Source of the DNA: Kitasatospora sp. MAA19
GTDB lineage: Bacteria; Actinomycetota; Actinomycetes; Streptomycetales; Streptomycetaceae
Reading direction: 5' to 3'
Assembly (NCBI RefSeq): GCF_029894125.1
Contig: NZ_JARXYZ010000046.1
Span: 1-56,245, forward strand
DNA length: 56,245 nucleotides
The notes beneath the pieces are model-generated. The model saw only the letters and a list, made by a program, of their open reading frames with translations, was not told where the DNA came from and searched no databases. Position 1 is the stretch's first letter, and each line of letters opens with the position of its first letter. Position numbers and translations under genes: made by a program. Positions 42,987-50,992 of this stretch are shown piece after piece.

Positions 42987-43166
42987 ATGTCCGAGAACAC
43001 CGCCGCCGGCATCTCCGAGACCGTCCAGCAGCTGCACGCTGAGGCCCGCCAGGCCTACGCCGCCGCCCAGGACCCCCAGCGGGCCGCCGACGCCCGCGAC
43101 CTGTCCGCCCGGGCCCGCACCAGCGGCAACGCCGCCGCTGGCGCCTGGACCGGCCAGCAGCACTGA
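42987..43166 (+). CDS. 59-residue helical protein
   Basis: MSENTAAGISETVQQLHAEA then RQAYAAAQDPQRAADARDLS and ARARTSGNAAAGAWTGQQH. It starts 26 bases after a CCCGAAACACACC element. Highly helical, no Cys; unknown function. First gene of a same-strand series running to 45.4 kb. Confidence 0.65.
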   Translation: MSENTAAGISETVQQLHAEARQAYAAAQDPQRAADARDLSARARTSGNAAAGAWTGQQH

Positions 43167-43230
43167 GCCCCCACCCGAGCCCGGTGGGGCGGTACCGCCG
43201 TCCCGCCGGGCCCAGCTGACGGAGAGACCG

Positions 43231-43563
43231 ATGTACAGCGTGACGCACACCTCCATCCAGAGCCTCGGCCTGGACACCGACGACAAGCTCCGCCAGTGGG
43301 CTGCCGACGCGCTCTTCGCCAGTGACATGGCGACCTGCGACATCACGAACGGCCCGCGCCTCCAGGCCCGCCCCCTCGTGCGGGCCACCGTCTGGAGCCT
43401 CACGGAGACCGAGCGCGCCGAGCTGGTCCGCGCTGCCTTCTCCAGCGACACGGCCGCCGCCACGCAACGCATGGAGGCCTGCCGCGGAGCCGTCCACGAC
43501 GCGCCGGCCTGGCCCCTGCTGGATACCTGGAAGGTCGCCATTTCCGCCTCCCCGGACTCCTGA
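43231..43563 (+). CDS. hypothetical protein
   Basis: 110 residues from ATG 43231 with GGAGAGA upstream (MYSVTHTSIQSLGLDTDDKL). Mixed helix and strand, with two Cys (MATCDI, EACRGAV). Family not recognised. Confidence 0.65.
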   Translation: MYSVTHTSIQSLGLDTDDKLRQWAADALFASDMATCDITNGPRLQARPLVRATVWSLTETERAELVRAAFSSDTAAATQRMEACRGAVHDAPAWPLLDTWKVAISASPDS

Positions 43564-43663
43564 CAGCGAGCGGGCCCAGCTGGCTTAGCCCGTGCCGCCC
43601 GGACCACACCTCCGGACGGCGCGGACGGAGCCGGAACCCCGGACCGCAGAACAGGAGGAGCGC

Positions 43664-44047
43664 ATGTCCGTCCACCACCTCGACCTCCTCGACGGAGCCC
43701 CCGCCGGCCGCAGCGCCCGCGTGGGGTGGGACCAGGCCTTGGCCACCTACTGGGCTCAGGTCTACGACGACCGCGGCCGCGAGCAGCAGCCCGTCGACCA
43801 CGTCTTCGCCGGCGGGTCGCGGTACGACATCAGCAACCCCGACACCGTCCTGGAACTCGTCGCCCCCTACGCCCGGATCACCGAGGGGCTGCGCGAGCAG
43901 CTGCTCGCCGACCGCGAGCGGGAGGGCGACACCTTCGCCGGCCTTCCCGGCACCTTCCTGGCCGCCGCGGCCTGGCCGCCCGCCGCCACCACCATCGGGC
44001 AGTTGACCGCCGTCAGCGCCCTGCTCACCAGCATCGACGCCCCCTGA
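43664..44047 (+). CDS. hypothetical protein
   Basis: 127 residues from ATG 43664, with AGGAGGAG upstream (MSVHHLDLLDGAPAGRSARV). Acidic and helical, with no recognised domain. A diverged CCCGGACCACACC lies 53 bp upstream. Confidence 0.65.
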   Translation: MSVHHLDLLDGAPAGRSARVGWDQALATYWAQVYDDRGREQQPVDHVFAGGSRYDISNPDTVLELVAPYARITEGLREQLLADREREGDTFAGLPGTFLAAAAWPPAATTIGQLTAVSALLTSIDAP

Positions 44048-44173
44048 CCGCCCGCCGCGAGTCGAGGCGGCCCCCAGATCCCGCCAAGGGAGCCGCCGAA
44101 GTCCGCCGATCGCCCCCAGCCGACCCGGCCCGCGGCAACACCACCAAACCGCACGAGCGAGAGGAACACAGAC

Positions 44174-44407
44174 ATGGGCAAGACCGCGATCCGCAGGAGC
44201 AAGCCCGGCGTCAGCCGCGCCAAGGCGTGCAACGGCAAGGCCCACTACAGCAACAAGACCGACGCGCAGCAGGCCGGACGCGACTTCGCCGACAAGCACC
44301 CCGGCTACCTGGACCGCGTCGCCTACGTGTGCCCGTACAGCCGCACCGGCAATCCGCACTACCACATCGGCCGACGGCTGAATGTCCCGAAGCGGACGAC
44401 CCGCTGA
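44174..44407 (+). CDS. small basic protein with Cys/His pairs
   Basis: 77 residues: MGKTAIRRSKPGVSRAKACN, then AYVCPYSRTGNPHYHIGRRL. The pattern C...Y....AYVCPxxxxxHYHIG is one I associate with small phage and plasmid proteins of actinomycetes; the two Cys and two His could bind zinc. Function unknown. Confidence 0.65.
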   Translation: MGKTAIRRSKPGVSRAKACNGKAHYSNKTDAQQAGRDFADKHPGYLDRVAYVCPYSRTGNPHYHIGRRLNVPKRTTR

Positions 44408-44450
44408 CGAACCGTCGGCAACCATCGAACCCGAACGAGAGGACCACACC

Positions 44451-44786
44451 GTGACCACCCAGATCCCCGGCAGCCTCATCGCCGCCGCCGCACACGCGCC
44501 GCAGCTCGTGCACGCGGCCGTCCACGAGCTGGTCAGCCGGGCGAGCGACGAGTGCACCGACTTCCTCGCCGACGTCCCGGCGCACGAGTTCGAGAAGTCC
44601 GCCGCCCTCGACGCGGCCGGTGAGCTGTACGACCGGGTGGCGCGGGTCATCGATGCCGAGCTGACCCACCCCGGTTCCTTCGACCAGCGCCATATCCGTG
44701 CCCTGCTGCAGAGGGCCGACCAGGCCGCCCGCGACGGCGGCGTCCCGTTGGCCCTGGTCGAGACGCTCGTCCACCTGCTGCCGTGA
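44451..44786 (+). CDS. hypothetical protein
   Basis: 111 residues from GTG 44451 with GAGAGGA upstream (VTTQIPGSLIAAAAHAPQLV). Helical, acidic, one Cys. Its stop overlaps the next GTG by four bases. Confidence 0.65.
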   Translation: MTTQIPGSLIAAAAHAPQLVHAAVHELVSRASDECTDFLADVPAHEFEKSAALDAAGELYDRVARVIDAELTHPGSFDQRHIRALLQRADQAARDGGVPLALVETLVHLLP

Positions 44787-44992
44787 CCAGCCGACCGACC
44801 CATGCCCCCCTCTGGGGGGCACCCAGCCCGGCCCAACTGGAGCCCTGGCGCCTGCCGAAGGACGACCAGTGGTCACACGGATGCCCCCGCTGCTATCTGG
44901 TCTGCCAAGGAGGGCGCGCCGGCCTGACCGCGCACTTGGCCACCGTCCACCAGGGCGAGTCCACCCCGACGACCCGCTGGACCCTCGACTGA
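44783..44992 (+). CDS. C2H2-type zinc-finger small protein
   Basis: 69 residues from a GTG coupled to the previous stop. It contains CPRCYLVCQGGRAGLTAHLA followed by TVH, a CxxC...HxxxxH arrangement matching the 31373-31669 product, including QGG and AH..TVH. The two are the only C2H2-like proteins in the window and could be related plasmid regulators. Confidence 0.68.
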   Translation: MTSRPTHAPLWGAPSPAQLEPWRLPKDDQWSHGCPRCYLVCQGGRAGLTAHLATVHQGESTPTTRWTLD

Positions 44993-45074
44993 CCGGGCGC
45001 TCGAAGTCGAGCAGGACCCACCCCTGCTCGGCCTCGGCTACCCGGCCGACACAACCGTGACGGAGGAAGTGCCC

Positions 45075-45428
45075 ATGACGACCACCCCCTTGACCTTCGC
45101 CGTCCTGGCCGACCGTTACGGCCGAGCGGTCGCATACCTCGCGAGCCTCGACCGCAACCCAGTGCCATCGGATCCGACCGCGGCCGACGCCGCCACGTTG
45201 GTCCAACTCGTGATTGATGCCGCTGACTTCCTGACCCAGGACCACAGCTTCGAGCAAGCCGGGCTGCTGACGGCCGCCGCCTCCCACCTTGCCAACGCCC
45301 TCAAGGCGGGCGACGACGACCGGCCCGGGCTGCTGCGTCAGGCCGAGGAGAAGCTCGGCTTCATCGGCGACATCACGCCGGACCTCCGCGCCCACGCCGA
45401 CGAGCTCGGTATCGCCTGGGCCTTCTGA
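45075..45428 (+). CDS. helical hypothetical protein
   Basis: 117 residues from ATG 45075 with GGAGGAAG upstream (MTTTPLTFAVLADRYGRAVA). Mostly helical. Not recognised. Last gene of this series before a hairpin. Confidence 0.65.
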   Translation: MTTTPLTFAVLADRYGRAVAYLASLDRNPVPSDPTAADAATLVQLVIDAADFLTQDHSFEQAGLLTAAASHLANALKAGDDDRPGLLRQAEEKLGFIGDITPDLRAHADELGIAWAF

Positions 45429-45494
45429 CACCGGCGCACGCACCACGCTCCGCGCACCCGGTCTTCAGGGTGACGCAGGCAGCAGAACCACCCA

Positions 45495-45521
45495 GGCCGG
45501 ACAGGAAAGTCCTGTCCGGCC
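45495..45521 (+). terminator. hairpin, terminator or attenuator
   Basis: 12-bp perfect arms GGCCGGACAGGA and TCCTGTCCGGCC with a 3-nt loop, between the helical protein and the DUF5706 gene. Confidence 0.75.
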
Positions 45522-45544
45522 GCACCACAGCCCAGGAGGAGACC

Positions 45545-46015
45545 GTGCAGCATCAGGAGCCGGTGGTCAGGCCCACCAACACCCAGTACGAACGAGCACA
45601 CGCCACGGTGGCCAACGAGCTGGCCCGCGCCGAGGCGAAGGCCCAAGCCCTGACGGCCGCGCTCGGCCTGCCACTTGCCGTCCTGGTCGCCCTGGCCCCA
45701 AGCCGACACCTCCCGCCGGTGGCAACCGCGCTGGTCGCGCTCGGAGCAGCCGGCCTCGTCGCTGCCATGGTGATGGTGCTGCTCGTCGTCCGCCCCCGCC
45801 TGGACGGCCAGGTGCGCGGCTCCTGGCTCCACTGGGCCAACTGCACCGCCGACGACCTCGCGGCCGACCTCACCACCGAGCAGCTGTCCAGCCAGGTGGT
45901 GATCCTGTCCCAGCTGGCCCGAAGCAAGTACAAGGGCCTGCGACGAGCCATCGACACCACCATCGTCGCGCTGCTCGTACTCGCAGCCGCCGTCGTGGCC
46001 GTCGTCCTCACCTGA
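45545..46015 (+). CDS. DUF5706 membrane protein (Pycsar-effector-like)
   Basis: 156 residues from GTG 45545 with GGAGGAG upstream. Layout: an N-terminal helix (ERAHATVANELARAEAKAQA), two membrane helices (LTAALGLPLAVLVAL, VALGAAGLVAAMVMVLLVVR), the RPRL turn, a cytoplasmic helix pair (ADDLAADLTTEQLSSQVVIL, SQLARSKYKGLRRAI) and a last membrane helix. This is the DUF5706 / PycTM fold, known as the pore-forming effector of Pycsar anti-phage systems. No nucleotide cyclase is encoded next to it, so a defence role here is inference. Confidence 0.75.
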   Translation: MQHQEPVVRPTNTQYERAHATVANELARAEAKAQALTAALGLPLAVLVALAPSRHLPPVATALVALGAAGLVAAMVMVLLVVRPRLDGQVRGSWLHWANCTADDLAADLTTEQLSSQVVILSQLARSKYKGLRRAIDTTIVALLVLAAAVVAVVLT

Positions 46016-46042
46016 TCGTCTGCTGCTTCTGCCCCTGGTGGT

Positions 46043-46800
46043 GGTCACCCAAATTTGGGTGACCGCTGCTGGGGGTTTTGGTGTTTGTGCGTCGGTTTGT
46101 GGTGGTGGGTGGGGTGGTGCGGGGGTTGGTGGGTGGTGGGTGGGGTGGGCGCCGGCTCGTTGGTGGTTGGTTGTGGTGGTGCGCGGGTGGGGGTGGGGGG
46201 GGGGGCCGCGGGGGTGGTGGTGCGGCGTGTGCTCTCCGGCATCGGCCTTCGGCCGATCCGGCAGTGGGCGCGCTTGGTCGTGTTCGCGCGCTGTGCGGGT
46301 CTGGTGGTCGGGTGCGGGACGCGTGCCCGCGCTGTGCCGGTCTTGGGAGGCTTCGCCGCGCGCGTGGGCTCCGTGGGGGGCTCCTCCGGACCCCCGCCCC
46401 CCACGGCTCCGTTGGGTGGCTGGTCGCCGTCGTGGTACGGGCTGGCGGCGGGCGCCGTCGTCGGCTTGCCGACGTGCGGGGGTGGTCGTGGTGGTGCGGT
46501 GTGGTGGTTCGGGTGGTGAGGGTTGGTCAGCGGGGTGCCGGCCTGTGGGGGCCGGGGCCGGAGGGCTGGCTGGGAGGGGGGTCCGGTGGGTGGGGACGGC
46601 CTCGGGAATGATCTTGTCATTCGGGTGAAAAGTGCTGGTCAGGGCCCTTTCAGGTCTTGCTTTCCTGGCTAATTCTGGTATTGTTGTCTTTGTCGGAAGG
46701 GGAGGGCGAGAGCCCCCCGGACGACAAGCCCCGGAGATGCGGTCGGCAACCGCCCCGGAGGCCCGGAACACACCAACCAACCCGAAAGGCAACCACCATG
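46043..46800 (+). repeat. 758-bp direct repeat, copy A
   Basis: Near-identical to 53257-54014 at a constant offset of 7214 bp; I count three substitutions. It begins with the palindrome GTCACCCAAATTTGGGTGAC (46044-46063), continues as a strongly GT-rich, G-run-rich non-coding strand, and ends with a repeated promoter block, stem-loop, 13-mer element and start codon. A shorter diverged relative is at 48313-48599. Long open frames on both strands are low-complexity and unlikely to be genes. Confidence 0.95.
46657..46774 (+). promoter_or_regulatory. repeated promoter block, copy 3, with leader
   Basis: -35-like TTGCTT (46657-46662), 16-bp spacer, TATTGT (46679-46684), then five bases to stem TTGTCG (46690-46695) paired with CGACAA (46722-46727). 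CCCGGAACACACC is at 46762-46774. Confidence 0.8.
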
Positions 46801-47130
46801 CTCCGCACCTTCATCGAGACCTTCAAGGCCATCCGAGCCCGGAAGCGCGCGGCGGCCGCGACCGGCGGGCTCAAGCCCTACACCGTCGTCCTGGACTGGA
46901 TGCCCGAGGCCTACCAGGACTACGCGGTCGAGGTGGTCCACGTCCGCGCCGCCACCCCGCTGGCCGCCGTCTGGGCCGCCTACCTCCAGGCCGCCCGCGC
47001 CTACGCCAGCCAGGTCGCCGAGTTCCAGGGACTGGACGGCGAAGAGCTGATCCTGGCCGCCACCCAGGTGTTCCGCCGCGTGTGCACCTTCCCCGGGGTC
47101 CAGCACGCCACCAACTCCATGGACTTCTGA
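46798..47130 (+). CDS. small hypothetical protein, paralogue A
   Basis: 110 residues from ATG 46798 (MLRTFIETFKAIRARKRAAA). The core KPYTVVLDWMPEAYQDYAVE, VVHVRAATPLAAVWAAYLQA and EFQGLDGEELILAATQVFRR aligns with the next gene (YTVVLDW, IVHVDAADRF, EFGGLAGQELALAADQLLYH), and both end in TFPG...DF. A tandem duplicate pair. Function unknown. The ATG is the last codon of repeat copy A. Confidence 0.7.
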   Translation: MLRTFIETFKAIRARKRAAAATGGLKPYTVVLDWMPEAYQDYAVEVVHVRAATPLAAVWAAYLQAARAYASQVAEFQGLDGEELILAATQVFRRVCTFPGVQHATNSMDF

Positions 47131-47139
47131 CCACCCCAC

Positions 47140-47186
47140 CCGGGGGCGGCGCTGGCCGCGCCGCCCCCGGCCACCCGAAGCACACC
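47140..47186 (+). promoter_or_regulatory. GC hairpin plus start-associated 13-mer
   Basis: CCGGGGGCGGCGC (47140-47152), TGGCC loop, complement (47158-47170), followed by CCCGAAGCACACC (47174-47186), 17 bases before the ATG at 47204. Confidence 0.75.
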
Positions 47187-47203
47187 ACCGAAGGAGCAAG
47201 AAC

Positions 47204-47515
47204 ATGATCCGCAGGCTCATCAACCTCCTCACCGCCGCCCGCCGCGAGAAGACCGCCGAACAGGAACGCAGGTTTTACACGGTCGTCCTGGACTGGGGCG
47301 ACACGCACAGTCTGCTCGGGCCCGAGATTGTCCACGTGGACGCCGCCGACCGGTTCGACGCTCGGGAAGTCGCCTTCCTCGCCGTCGGCGAGGCCTACGC
47401 AGATCACATCAGCGAGTTCGGAGGACTGGCCGGTCAGGAGCTGGCCCTGGCCGCCGACCAGTTGCTGTACCACGTGGCGACCTTCCCCGGTGCCCTCCAC
47501 ACCGCCGACTTCTGA
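47204..47515 (+). CDS. small hypothetical protein, paralogue B
   Basis: 103 residues (MIRRLINLLTAARREKTAEQ) homologous to the preceding gene over its full length. GGAG before the start. Soluble alpha/beta, no Cys. The two may be functionally redundant or form a heterodimer. Confidence 0.7.
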   Translation: MIRRLINLLTAARREKTAEQERRFYTVVLDWGDTHSLLGPEIVHVDAADRFDAREVAFLAVGEAYADHISEFGGLAGQELALAADQLLYHVATFPGALHTADF

Positions 47516-47524
47516 CCCATCCTC

Positions 47525-47566
47525 GGGCGCGCTGGCCGCGCCGCCCCGGCCCACCCGAAACACCCC
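47525..47566 (+). promoter_or_regulatory. degenerate GC hairpin plus 13-mer
   Basis: A version of the hairpin missing a few bases on the left arm (GGGCGCGCTGGCCGCGCCGC), then CCCGAAACACCCC (47554-47566), 13 bases before the ATG at 47580. Confidence 0.65.
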
Positions 47567-47579
47567 CACAGGAGAGACG

Positions 47580-47780
47580 ATGCAGAACGACTCCAGCCAG
47601 GCGATCCGCCCGGCCGCGACTCAGTCCGCCGACCGACAGGCAGTCCTAGCAGCCCTGCTCGAGCGGGCGGTCGAGATCAACGATCTCGCGAGCGACCCCG
47701 ATCACATGAACGACCACAACTGCACCTGCGACCTCGACGCCCTGGACCTGGTCCGCGAGATCGCCGCATTCTGCAGCTGA
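47580..47780 (+). CDS. 66-residue Cys/His-containing protein
   Basis: MQNDSSQAIRPAATQSADRQ, then DPDHMNDHNCTCDLDALDLV. The HNCTCD cluster and nearby His residues may bind a metal. Helical otherwise. AGGAGAG precedes the start. Confidence 0.65.
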   Translation: MQNDSSQAIRPAATQSADRQAVLAALLERAVEINDLASDPDHMNDHNCTCDLDALDLVREIAAFCS

Positions 47781-48459
47781 CCCCAGACCCGGCCGCGCCC
47801 GACCAGGCGCGGCCGGGTCTGCGTTCGCGGGGGGCGCAGCGCGGCGCCCCCCGCGAACGGGAGCCGTCGCCGGAACCGCTGCGGCCGGGTGCGCCGACCG
47901 GTCGGGTGGCGGCGGCGGTGCGCCGGCCGTTGGGTGGCTGAGCAGGACGAACGACGGCCGCGTGCCTCCGGGTGGCCGCAGCGCGCGGGTCAGTGAGACC
48001 GGCGCTTCGCGCCGGTGCCGGGACCGGCCCCGGCAGGCCGCCAGCGCCCGGCGGCGCTGGACCCGCCTACCCCTGCGGGGGGCGCCTCCCCCCGCACCCC
48101 CCACCAGCCCTGCGCGGGCTGGACATGCGCTACCGCCTGCCCTGAACGCGCTCGCAAGCTCCCGCGTTCACCACTCGGGCCTCGCGGCCCTCCCTGGGCA
48201 GTTGGTCCCAGCGCAGGTGGCTGGTCGTCGTCGTGGCGGGTGCTGGGGCGCAGCAGCGTCGCCGATCTGACGGTTCGCGGGGGTGGCCGTGGTGGTGCTC
48301 GGTGTCGCGGTCGGGTGGTGAGGGTTGGTCAGCGGGGTGCCGGCCTTCGGGGGTTGGGGTCACGGCGGGCTGACTGGGAGGGGGGTTCCGGGGGTGGGAC
48401 GGCCCTGGAAATGATCTTGGCATTCGGGTGAAAAGTGCTGGTCAGGAGCCCTTCAGGTC
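47781..48459. other. non-coding region with dispersed and partial repeats
   Basis: No gene is supported. About 47995-48235 is related to 30535-30735. From 48313 on it aligns with the 3' part of the 758-bp repeat, with substitutions and small indels. GC hairpins and G-runs are frequent. Confidence 0.6.
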
Positions 48460-48573
48460 TTGCATTCAGGGCTAACTCTGGTATTGTTGTCTTTGTCGGA
48501 AGGGGGCAAGGCCCCCCGGACGACAAGCCCCGGACGGGCGGTCGGCAACCGTCCCGGAGGCCCGGAACACACC
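48460..48573 (+). promoter_or_regulatory. repeated promoter block, copy 4, with leader
   Basis: TTGCAT (48460-48465), 16-bp spacer, TATTGT (48482-48487), stem TTGTCG (48493-48498) with CGACAA (48521-48526), and CCCGGAACACACC (48561-48573). Confidence 0.8.
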
Positions 48574-48596
48574 AACCAACCCGAAAGGCAACCACC

Positions 48597-48995
48597 ATGA
48601 CCACCACCTACACTCGCGCCCAGGCCATCGCCGACGGCTACCTGATCGAGGCCGACCCGCAGCTGGTCGCGACTCTCGGGGGCTTTCCCGCGCCAGTCGC
48701 CTACACCGATGCCGTGTTCCGGGAGTGCATCGCGTGGCGGGACGCCCCCGGCACCGAGGCCCTGCGGCAGGACGAGGTGCAGCGCGAGTGGGACCTCCTG
48801 CTGATGACGAGCCGGGCGATCGGCGCCGCCTGCAGCTCCGCCCGCCCGCGCGGCAACCGGCTGACCGTGGAGCTGTTCCGCATCCCCTGTGACGGCTCCA
48901 GTGTCAAGGCTCAGCGCGTCATCCTGGTGGCGACGATCGGCCCCGGCGACTGCGGCGAGCCGGTGATCACGATCGCCCGCCCCAGCGAGGGCTGA
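48597..48995 (+). CDS. DUF6573-like protein
   Basis: 132 residues. The N-terminus TRAQAIADGYLIEADPQLVA, then GGFPAPVAYTDAVFRECIAW, matches the DUF6573 pattern (RAQAIADGxL...GF..PVA.T..V...C..W) of actinomycete mobile-element proteins. The C-terminal half is beta-rich (RLTVELFRIPCDGSSVKAQR, VILVATIGPGDCGEPVITIA). No known function. Confidence 0.75.
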   Translation: MTTTYTRAQAIADGYLIEADPQLVATLGGFPAPVAYTDAVFRECIAWRDAPGTEALRQDEVQREWDLLLMTSRAIGAACSSARPRGNRLTVELFRIPCDGSSVKAQRVILVATIGPGDCGEPVITIARPSEG

Positions 48996-49107
48996 GGCGG
49001 CGCGGCCGGGCGGTCGACGAGTCGACCGCCCGGCCGCGAGGAACCAAGCAGCGCGAAAACGGCAGCTCAAGGACCGTCTGACACTTCCAAAAACGGTCTT
49101 TTGCTGG

Positions 49108-49187
49108 TAATGTTGTCTTTGTCGGAGGGGGTTGCTTCCGACATCCGGGGGCGGCGCTGGCCGCGCCGCCCCCGACCGAAACGCACC
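49108..49187 (+). promoter_or_regulatory. repeated promoter block, copy 5, with hairpin and 13-mer
   Basis: TAATGT (49108-49113), stem TGTCGGA (49120-49126) with TCCGACA (49137-49143), GC hairpin CCGGGGGCGGCGC (49145-49157) with its complement (49163-49174), then ACCGAAACGCACC (49175-49187). No clear -35 box. Confidence 0.75.
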
Positions 49188-49207
49188 GCTCACCACGAAC
49201 GAGAGGC

Positions 49208-50920
49208 ATGAACGTGACCGACACCGTCACCGAGTACCAGTCGGCGGCCCTTGCGGACGGCGAGGCCGAGGAGATCCAGCGCACGGCCTACGAGGAGCTG
49301 CGAGCCGAGGTGCTCGACAGCGACCACCACCCGGAGGAAGAGCAGGACCCCGACGCCGGCGCCGGGGCGGGCCGCTTCGTCTGGGCCGACCCGTTCGTCC
49401 TCGTGGTGGACCCGTTCAACCACCGCAAGAAGCGATCCGACGGAGAGGACGAGGACGACACCACCGAGCCCAACCTCGAACTGATCGCCAGCGTCGAAGA
49501 GTTCGGCGTCCAGACGCCCCTCCTGCTCCGCCCGCAGCCCGACGGCACGCTCGGCATCATCTTCGGCCAGCGCCGCAACAAGGCCGCGCAACTGGCCGCC
49601 CCGGCCCGCAAGGCCGCCGGGCAGCCCTGGAAGGTCCCCGCCATCGTGCGGGACGATCTGGCCGACGCCGACGACGACGCCCTGGTGCTGAGCGTGGTCG
49701 AGAACCGGCACCGCGAGGACGCCAGCACGCTCGACTACATCGAGGCCGCCCAGCAGCTCGCGCTGATGAAGGGGGGCACGAGGACGAAGCGCAAGCGCCA
49801 GGCCCGAGCGATGGGCCTGACGGAGCAGGAGCTGGACGCCGCCGCCCAGGCATCCCAGCTCGACGACGCCACCCTGAAGCGGGGCGTGGACCGCGACTTC
49901 GACCTCCTCGAACTGGCCGACCTGGAGACCGTCAAGGAGCACCCCGACGCGATCTCCGAGCTCTCGACCGCGAGGTACTGGGACCAGCGGTCCGGGGGCG
50001 CCGATCGCGGACGCTGGAACCACACGCTGCAGAAGCTCCGCGACGAGCTGACCGAACGCGCCAAGCTCGCCCAGCTCCGGGAGCAGCTTCGCGAAGCCGG
50101 GCTGACCGTGCTCGACTGGCGCTCGGACTGGACGCAGGTCGCGGCCCGTCCGGTAGCCGGCCTGCTCGGCTCCCTGGGCAAGCCCCTCGACGCCGAGCGG
50201 CACGCCCAGGACTGCCCCGGGCGCGCGGTGGCGATCGACCCCTCCGGCGAGCCGGTGCCGCTGTGCGCGGACTGGAAAGCCAACCGGCACCAGATGCCCG
50301 AGGCGCCGAAGCCGGTCGCGGACAACTCCGAGCTCAGGCAGGTGAAGGCCTACAACGCCGCGTGGAGGTCCGCCCGCACGGTGCGGCACGACTTCATCAA
50401 GCAGATCTGCGCCCGTAAGGGCGAGGCATCCTCCGAAATCTGGACGCAGATCCTCTCCATCATCAGCAGCGGGTGCGCCGCCAACACCGACATGATGGCG
50501 CAGTTCCTCAGCGCCGAGCCGAAGTCGGGCAGGGATCCCCGCTACGGACGCCAGGACCCCTTCGGCGACCTGATCGCCCGTACCGGCAAGCAGCGCCGAT
50601 GGACCATCCTTTTCGCCCAGGTCGCCGCCCACTGCGAGCGGCAGTACATGCACGACGGAGCCTGGCGCAACACCATCGACCGCGCAGTCGTCCAGTGGAT
50701 CGAATTCCTGGCCAAGCACTGCGGCTACACCCTCAGCGAGATCGAGGAGGAGACGCTGGAGACGGCCCGACAGCAGGCCGCCGAGGTCGCGGCCAAGGAA
50801 GCGGCCCGAGCGGCGGCCCAGGCGAAGGACGACGAGGCGGAGCTGGAGCTGGACGGCGACCTCACCGACGACGAGGCGGAGCTGGACGGCGACCTCACCG
50901 ACGAGGGGTCCAGCGAGTAA
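49208..50920 (+). CDS. ParB-like nuclease-domain protein
   Basis: 570 residues from ATG 49208. Residues about 95-190 form a ParB/Srx-like domain (ELIASVEEFGVQTPLLLRPQ, LGIIFGQRRNKAAQLA, VVENRHREDASTLDYIEAAQ), followed by an HTH-containing central helix set. The middle and C-terminal parts are long and unassigned, with DCPGRAVAID and IISSGCAANTD Cys pairs, ending in an acidic tail with a repeated DDEAELDGDLTD unit. No ParA is next to it, so this may be a plasmid ParB-type regulator rather than a partition protein. It is the largest gene in the cassette region. Confidence 0.8.
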   Translation: MNVTDTVTEYQSAALADGEAEEIQRTAYEELRAEVLDSDHHPEEEQDPDAGAGAGRFVWADPFVLVVDPFNHRKKRSDGEDEDDTTEPNLELIASVEEFGVQTPLLLRPQPDGTLGIIFGQRRNKAAQLAAPARKAAGQPWKVPAIVRDDLADADDDALVLSVVENRHREDASTLDYIEAAQQLALMKGGTRTKRKRQARAMGLTEQELDAAAQASQLDDATLKRGVDRDFDLLELADLETVKEHPDAISELSTARYWDQRSGGADRGRWNHTLQKLRDELTERAKLAQLREQLREAGLTVLDWRSDWTQVAARPVAGLLGSLGKPLDAERHAQDCPGRAVAIDPSGEPVPLCADWKANRHQMPEAPKPVADNSELRQVKAYNAAWRSARTVRHDFIKQICARKGEASSEIWTQILSIISSGCAANTDMMAQFLSAEPKSGRDPRYGRQDPFGDLIARTGKQRRWTILFAQVAAHCERQYMHDGAWRNTIDRAVVQWIEFLAKHCGYTLSEIEEETLETARQQAAEVAAKEAARAAAQAKDDEAELELDGDLTDDEAELDGDLTDEGSSE

Positions 50921-50992
50921 GACGGCCCGGGCGGGGCGGCGCGATCAACGCCGTCCCGCACCCCGCAGGCGAGCGGGCCGAGCGCGCAAAAA

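Noticed and set aside
46078..46611. 177-codon Gly/Val/Trp-rich frame on the plus strand of the repeat
   Set aside because: Same reasons; composition follows from G-runs.
46045..46620. 191-codon Pro/Thr/His frame on the minus strand of the long repeat (also 53259-53834)
   Set aside because: Low-complexity translation of GT-rich DNA, no ribosome-binding site, other frames equally open; ends in the palindrome.
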